Below, piece by piece: positions 6,747 through 10,093 of a stretch of 10,093 bases of DNA (positions within the stretch are counted from its first letter, which is position 1; each line of letters starts with the position of its first letter). Location: NCBI GenBank assembly GCA_902766185.1, contig CACXCQ010000267.1:1-10093 (forward strand), given 5' to 3'. The notes beneath the pieces are model-generated. The model did not search any database. It had not been told where the DNA came from and saw only the letters and a program-made list of their open reading frames with translations. This DNA comes from an uncultured Eubacteriales bacterium. GTDB lineage: Bacteria > Bacillota > Clostridia > Peptostreptococcales > Anaerovoracaceae. Made by a program: the position numbers and the translations under genes.

Positions 6747-7586
6747 CTACGCCGTCACCCCTGCCTTCTCCAGGATCCAGCACAGGGCGAAGGCTGCCAC
6801 GTCGATGGCCACGATGGTGGAGCCCACCGGCGTTCCTGCCAGAATGGAGATGACGATCCCCAGAAACGCGCAGACCACCGATATCACGGCGGAGCAGATG
6901 GTCACCGACCGGAAGCTGCGGAACAGCCGCATGGCCGACAGCGCCGGGAAGACCACCAGAGCGGAGATCAGCAGCGCGCCCACGAGGCTCATGGCCACCA
7001 CGATGATCACCGCGATGACGATGGCGATGATCAGATTGTACATGTCCGCTCGCGTTCCGGCGGCGCTGGCGAAGTCCTCGTCAAAGGTCACCGCGAATAT
7101 CCGGTGGTACAGCAGGACGAACAGCAGGATCACCGCAATGGAAAGGCAGGCGCACATGATCACCTCCTGCCTGGTCAGGGTCAGGATCGAGGTGGAGCCG
7201 AACAGGGTGCTGCATACATCGCCGGTGAGATTCGGCGAGGAAGAGAACAGATTCAGGATCAGATAGCCGAATGCCAGTGCCCCCACGGAGATCATGGCAA
7301 GCGCCGCGTCCCCGCGGATCTGCGTCTTTCGTCCCGTGCGCAAAAGCAGGACAGCGCTGATGATGGTGATGGGCAGGATCAGCAGCATCTGGTTGTTCAT
7401 CTTCAGCACGCTGGCGATGGCCAGGGCGCCGAAGGCCACATGGCTCAGTCCGTCGCCGATAAAAGAAAACCTCTTCAGCACCAGGGTGACGCCGAGAAGG
7501 GACGCGCAAAGCGCGATCAGGCAGCCCACGATCATGGCGTACGTCACGAAGGGATACTGCATGTAGGTGATGAGCTGATGCATCAT
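6747..7586 (-). CDS. znuB: Zinc/manganese-type ABC transporter permease (ABC-3 family)
   Basis: 279-residue inner-membrane permease of the ABC-3 (ZnuB/TroC/MntB) family, with about eight hydrophobic helices. Typical blocks are LLGVTLVLKRFSFIGDGLSHVAFGALA (30-56, with the DxxSH motif), DEDFASAAG (168-176), which contacts the ATPase, and SLVGALLISALVVFPA (200-215). It pairs with the ATPase encoded just upstream, sharing ATGA: the znuC stop TGA (7585-7583) lies inside the znuB start, so the two are translationally coupled. AGGAGG precedes the ATG at 7586 by about 10 nt; a second ATG follows at once. Zinc rather than manganese or iron is inferred from the neighbouring folE2, not from the protein itself. 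No periplasmic/lipoprotein binding subunit (ZnuA) is encoded on either side. Confidence 0.9.
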   Translation of the reverse strand: MMHQLITYMQYPFVTYAMIVGCLIALCASLLGVTLVLKRFSFIGDGLSHVAFGALAIASVLKMNNQMLLILPITIISAVLLLRTGRKTQIRGDAALAMISVGALAFGYLILNLFSSSPNLTGDVCSTLFGSTSILTLTRQEVIMCACLSIAVILLFVLLYHRIFAVTFDEDFASAAGTRADMYNLIIAIVIAVIIVVAMSLVGALLISALVVFPALSAMRLFRSFRSVTICSAVISVVCAFLGIVISILAGTPVGSTIVAIDVAAFALCWILEKAGVTA

Positions 7587-8293
7587 GGACGCAGCACCTC
7601 CTCTCCCCTCTGTGCCAGGTACTCCTCCCTGGTTCCGAACCAGGCGTTTTCTCCGATGTGCAGGACGTGGGAGGCGTAGGACACTGCTTCTTCGATATCG
7701 TGGGAGATCATGATGATGGCCACGCCTTCGCTGTTCAGCTGCCGGATCAGTTCATACATGTCGGCCGCCGCCACAGGGTCCAGGCCTGCCACCGGCTCGT
7801 CCAGAAGAAGGATGCTCTCCGCCGCGCAGAGGGCTCTGGCCAAAAGCACGCGCTGCTGCTGGCCTCCGGAGAGGTCCCGGTAGCACTTCGCGGACAGTCT
7901 TTCGATGCCCATCCGCTTCATGTTCTGCGCAGCCAGCTGTTTTTCCGCGCTGCCATAGAAGGGCCGCCGTCCAAGTCTTCCCTGGCATCCCGAAAGGACC
8001 ACCTCCCGCACCGAGGCTGGGAAGTCCTTCTGGATCAGGGTCTGCTGGGGAAGATAGCCGATGCCACTTCGCTGAAGGGATCTGCCGGTCCTGATCTCGC
8101 CGCCCATGGGCTCCTGCAGGGAAAGCAGGGTCTTCATCAGCGTGGTCTTGCCGCTTCCGTTCTCTCCGACGATGCACAGATAGTCCCCTTCCCGCAGGGT
8201 GAAACTGATGTCTCTTGCCACGACACCCGTCTCATAGCCGACGGCCAGCTCCTTCACATCGAGAAGTAAATTGTTGTCCAAGTCCTTTTCCAT
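7583..8293 (-). CDS. znuC: Zinc/manganese-type ABC transporter ATP-binding protein
   Basis: 236-residue ABC ATPase that powers metal uptake with the adjacent permease. All nucleotide-binding motifs are intact: Walker A GENGSGKT (43-50), Q-loop YLPQQ (80-84), signature LSGGQQQR (141-148), Walker B ILLLDE (161-166), D-loop AGLD (169-172) and switch His198 (ISHD). The ATG at 8293 has no Shine-Dalgarno upstream, but an extended -10 box is placed so that transcription would start at the A of that ATG. A downstream start would cut into the first strand of the fold and none has a good ribosome binding site, so 8293 is kept. Metal specificity is inferred from context only. Confidence 0.92.
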   Translation of the reverse strand: MEKDLDNNLLLDVKELAVGYETGVVARDISFTLREGDYLCIVGENGSGKTTLMKTLLSLQEPMGGEIRTGRSLQRSGIGYLPQQTLIQKDFPASVREVVLSGCQGRLGRRPFYGSAEKQLAAQNMKRMGIERLSAKCYRDLSGGQQQRVLLARALCAAESILLLDEPVAGLDPVAAADMYELIRQLNSEGVAIIMISHDIEEAVSYASHVLHIGENAWFGTREEYLAQRGEEVLRP

Positions 8294-8299
8294 TTGAAC

Positions 8300-8329
8300 A
8301 GTATAGCACAGAACTGCCAGCCTTTGGAA
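8300..8329 (-). promoter_or_regulatory. Extended -10 promoter of znuCB, predicting a leaderless mRNA
   Basis: On the minus strand TGTGC then TATACT (8305-8300), an extended -10 with 5 of 6 consensus bases. The -35 is weak (TTCCAA at 8329-8324 with an 18-nt spacer). Counting 7 nt from the -10 puts the transcription start at 8293, the A of the znuC ATG. It lies downstream of the terminator at 8340-8381, so znuCB need not depend on the upstream RNA. Confidence 0.6.
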
Positions 8330-8339
8330 AGCGGAAACG

Positions 8340-8381
8340 AAAAAAAATGGGCTGCGATCATACTCTCATTCATCGCAGCCC
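8340..8381 (-). terminator. Strong Rho-independent terminator ending the unassigned RNA upstream of znuC
   Basis: Arms GGGCTGCGAT (8349-8358) and ATCGCAGCCC (8372-8381) form a perfect 10-bp GC-rich stem with a 13-nt loop. On the minus strand one A and then eight T residues follow (8347-8340). In the plus direction the tail is only TTTACTTG, so it acts mainly on minus-strand transcripts. Confidence 0.9.
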
Positions 8382-8423
8382 TTTACTTGTCAATCTGTAA
8401 GACCCTCACGTTTCTCACTTCCT

Positions 8424-8632
8424 TTCGCGGTTCCCTTCTGATTCCTTCCTCCGGTCCAAGGCACTCCATCGGATCTCATCTTCGCCGGAACCCTGCAGTT
8501 CTGACTTCCTTATTCACTTGTCTTCGCGTCTGCCTCTTTCTTCTTATTTCGCGTCCTGTTTCTCCAGGCTCTCTCGTAAGGCCGCTCCCTGTGCACTAAC
8601 TTCCTGAATCTATTTTGTCGAGTGGCTTTCGC
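8424..8632 (-). repeat. Five copies of an SGCGAAR motif in the predicted RNA
   Basis: GCGAA occurs on the RNA strand at 8632-8628, 8552-8548, 8527-8523, 8485-8481 and 8428-8424. In every copy C or G precedes and A or G follows, giving SGCGAAR; four of the five continue into a second AG-rich run (AAG or GAG within a few bases). Spacing is irregular (80, 25, 42 and 57 nt). From the local base composition I estimate under one copy by chance. Confidence 0.55.
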
Positions 8633-8647
8633 CCTCTCTGTGACTAT

Positions 8648-8675
8648 ATGATAGCATATTTTCAGAAAATTGCAA
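8648..8675 (-). promoter_or_regulatory. Extended -10 promoter of the unassigned RNA, with A-rich upstream stretch
   Basis: On the minus strand TTGCAA (8675-8670), a 16-nt spacer ending in TGC, then TATCAT (8653-8648). Predicted start is near 8641. Upstream of the -35 the minus strand is A-rich (around 8680-8710), like an UP element, as often seen at stable-RNA promoters. Confidence 0.7.
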
Positions 8676-8761
8676 TAGCAGTTCTTGTTCTTTTTATGTA
8701 TTTAAAGGTTTACCGAGCTAAAGGGCCGCTCCCCCATTTTCCCCCGATTCTCATATTTTTG

Positions 8762-8791
8762 TTGAGAAAACTCCCGTTCATGCTGTATCAT
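8762..8791 (+). promoter_or_regulatory. Sigma-A promoter of the DUF3048 lipoprotein gene
   Basis: TTGAGA (8762-8767, 5 of 6), an 18-nt spacer and TATCAT (8786-8791, 5 of 6). Predicted start is near 8798, giving a leader of about 43 nt that includes the palindrome GCAATTATTGC (8799-8809). It is divergent from the RNA promoter, with about 86 bp between the two -35 boxes. That gap holds two C5 runs (8731-8745) and nothing else I recognise. Confidence 0.65.
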
Positions 8792-8840
8792 ATAAACAGC
8801 AATTATTGCAAGCTTCCTTTATCTTATGAGGAGATCCATT

Positions 8841-10093
8841 ATGAAGAATTCCAAACTCGCTTTGATCCTGGTTCTGGTCGTCGCCCTCGTCTGCGGCTCC
8901 GGAGCCTTCCTTCTGAGTTCCTGCTCCTCCGGCAGCGGAGACACAGCCGCTCCTGAGCCGGCACCGGAACCGGAACCCATCATCAACCCCCTCACCGGCG
9001 CCACGGTGGAACAGGGCTACGATGAGAACGCCGCCAATCAGCGGATCGTGGCTTTCGTCGTGGAGAACGCCCCGGAGGCGAGACCGCAGTGGGGAATGGA
9101 CGATGAGAACTATTCGCCGGACATCATCCTTGAGGGAGAAGTGGAAGGCGGCATCACCCGTACGCTGTGGTTCTACGCGGACTACAACAAGCTGCCGGAG
9201 CAGATCGGCCCCATGCGGAGCGCCCGCCCGCCGTTCATCAAGTTCTCCGAGCTGTTCGACGCCATCTTCATCCACTGGGGCATGAGCCATTCCAAGGGAG
9301 ATTACGTAGGTGCCTCCTCCGTCTTCAAGAGAGACAAGGTGGACCACATCAACCAGATGAGCTTCGCCAACGAATGCGGACTGTTTGACCGGGATTCCTC
9401 CCGCGGCGTCTCCATGGAGCACACCGGCATCGTCTACGGGGAAAAGGTTCCCGCGGCCATCGAGGAATACGGCTGCCGGACCGAGCCCAAGGAGTTCACC
9501 AAGCTGGGCTTCAACGAGACGGCGGAGCCCATGAGCGACATCGCGGCAACAGAGGTCCATCTGACCTTCTCCGACAGGACGGACTGGGAGCCCAAAACCT
9601 GGACCTACAGCGAAGAGGATCAGCAGTACCACACCGACGCTTTCAAGAATGACCTGAAGCGCGACAACCTGCTGGTGATCTTCGATAAGACGAGGTACAT
9701 CACCAAGGACAATTACGCAGGTCCCGGAAGCACCGGCAGCGTCACCTACTGCGGTTACAAGCGTGCCGGCGGCGAAGGCAAGCTCTTCAGCCAGGGCACC
9801 GTCAAGAACATCAAGTGGAAGATCAAGGACAACAAGTTCATCCTGATCGACGCTGACGCCACGAAGGCCGCCCAGGACGAGGCAGTCGCCAAGGCGACCG
9901 AGGAAGGCAAGACCGCCGAAGAGATCGAGGCCGCCCGCAAGGCAGCCGGCGTGGTCTACGCCAACCTGAACCCGGGCAAAACCTGGATCGGCTGGGCTTC
10001 CCGCAACTACGGCGGCGAGCTGGAGGTCATCCCCAACGAGCCCATCCAGGAGGAGACTTCGGATGACGCGTCCGGCGAGGGCGAATCCACCGA
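8841..10093 (+). CDS. DUF3048 (YerB-like) lipoprotein, C-terminus cut by window edge
   Basis: 417 codons are visible with no stop, so the gene continues past the right edge. The N-terminus is a lipoprotein signal: basic MKNSK, a hydrophobic helix and lipobox LSSC with Cys28, then an acidic Pro/Glu linker. NPLTG begins the DUF3048 domain, which includes ENAPEARPQWG, LEGEVEGGITRTLWFY and IGPMRSARPPF. The C-terminal DUF3048 part ends in ANLNPGKTWIGW (374-385). B. subtilis YerB is the best-known relative; its biochemical role is not established, but location outside the membrane is clear. Between these blocks, residues 339-371 form an Ala/Glu/Lys-rich segment that looks helical and unlike its surroundings. 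The tail after 400 is acidic. The ATG at 8841 follows GAGGAG with a 7-nt spacer. Confidence 0.92.
   Translation, partial: MKNSKLALILVLVVALVCGSGAFLLSSCSSGSGDTAAPEPAPEPEPIINPLTGATVEQGYDENAANQRIVAFVVENAPEARPQWGMDDENYSPDIILEGEVEGGITRTLWFYADYNKLPEQIGPMRSARPPFIKFSELFDAIFIHWGMSHSKGDYVGASSVFKRDKVDHINQMSFANECGLFDRDSSRGVSMEHTGIVYGEKVPAAIEEYGCRTEPKEFTKLGFNETAEPMSDIAATEVHLTFSDRTDWEPKTWTYSEEDQQYHTDAFKNDLKRDNLLVIFDKTRYITKDNYAGPGSTGSVTYCGYKRAGGEGKLFSQGTVKNIKWKIKDNKFILIDADATKAAQDEAVAKATEEGKTAEEIEAARKAAGVVYANLNPGKTWIGWASRNYGGELEVIPNEPIQEETSDDASGEGEST

Larger units (their letters stand above)
8340..8641 (-). ncRNA. Predicted non-coding RNA of about 300 nt, family not recognised
   Basis: This stretch has a good extended -10 promoter at one end and a strong terminator at the other, and no ORF with both a start and a ribosome binding site; the longest ATG frame inside is about 29 codons. 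The RNA strand is unusually purine-rich: I count 172 of 240 bases (72%) in 8401-8640, with only about 11% T. Small hairpins are visible, for example GGC-GAAA-GCC near its 5' end (about 8632-8623) and CCTG/CAGG around 8568-8555. It lacks the conserved cores of RNase P RNA, tmRNA and SRP RNA, and it is longer than 6S RNA. Alternatives are a regulatory leader whose terminator can be bypassed into znuC, or a sponge RNA. The transcript call is moderate; its function is unknown. Confidence 0.6.

Noticed and set aside
8410..8450. T-box-like core in the RNA (AATCAG, six bases, ACCGCG)
   Set aside because: Spacing matches the T-box consensus, but the UGG that pairs with the tRNA CCA end is replaced (AAGGGA). 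The terminator is about 40 nt further on and does not pair with ACCGCG, and a zinc-type importer is not a usual T-box target.
8731..8745. Two runs of five C separated by ATTTT (G-runs on the minus strand)
   Set aside because: A quadruplex needs four G-runs and only two long ones are present. No link to either promoter is evident.
8294..8956. Plus-strand open frames of 101 and 113 codons across the intergenic region
   Set aside because: They are open because the opposite strand is purine-rich and so stop-poor. They lack ribosome binding sites, and the second overlaps the lipoprotein signal sequence in another frame.
8778..9632. 284-codon minus-strand frame opposite the DUF3048 gene
   Set aside because: The plus-strand frame has a lipoprotein signal and clear DUF3048 blocks; the minus frame is its shadow.

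Overview
The window looks like a chromosomal segment of an anaerobic Gram-positive bacterium, most likely in Clostridia. The signs are purine-rich Shine-Dalgarno sequences, sigma-A-type promoters, a rubredoxin, an EcsC-family protein, a YerB-like (DUF3048) lipoprotein and a GC-rich coding style. The genus cannot be named from the sequence alone. I see no insertion sequence, phage gene, CRISPR array, tRNA or rRNA.

Layout. Everything from base 1 to about 8641 lies on the minus strand, and only the last gene is on the plus strand. In minus-strand order there are four blocks. (a) A short transcription unit at 8641-8340 has a good promoter, an A-rich upstream stretch and a strong intrinsic terminator, but no convincing ORF. 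It is probably a purine-rich non-coding RNA of about 300 nt that I cannot assign to a family. (b) znuC and znuB overlap by 4 bp and encode an ABC importer of the zinc/manganese (ABC-3) type. They are followed, after a consensus promoter, by queD, folE2 and an ecsC-like gene. (c) A 12-TM-class ArsB/NhaD-like transporter gene is preceded by a complex inverted repeat and closed by a textbook terminator. (d) Then come a metallo-beta-lactamase-fold hydrolase, an acyl-CoA synthetase-type adenylating enzyme, a rubredoxin and the 5' part of an exodeoxyribonuclease III gene that runs off the left edge. The plus-strand gene at 8841-10093 encodes a DUF3048 lipoprotein and runs off the right edge.

How the genes work together. 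Block (b) is the most coherent. GTP cyclohydrolase IB (FolE2) is the enzyme type bacteria use when zinc is short, and its product, dihydroneopterin triphosphate, is the substrate of QueD. A zinc-type importer directly upstream suggests a zinc-limitation locus feeding queuosine and/or folate synthesis. The QueD active-site motif carries both the Cys of QueD-type and the Glu of folate-type enzymes, so it may serve both pathways. No substrate-binding protein gene (znuA) accompanies znuCB. In the last block, rubredoxin and exonuclease III are only 18 bp apart and probably share a transcript, possibly linked to redox or oxidative stress, but the ligase and hydrolase beside them have no obvious pathway in common with them.

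Most notable for follow-up: the unassigned RNA with five SGCGAAR motifs, a znuC promoter placed so that the mRNA would start exactly at the ATG, a 20-residue tandem duplication near the N-terminus of the adenylating enzyme, and the dual-motif QueD beside FolE2.
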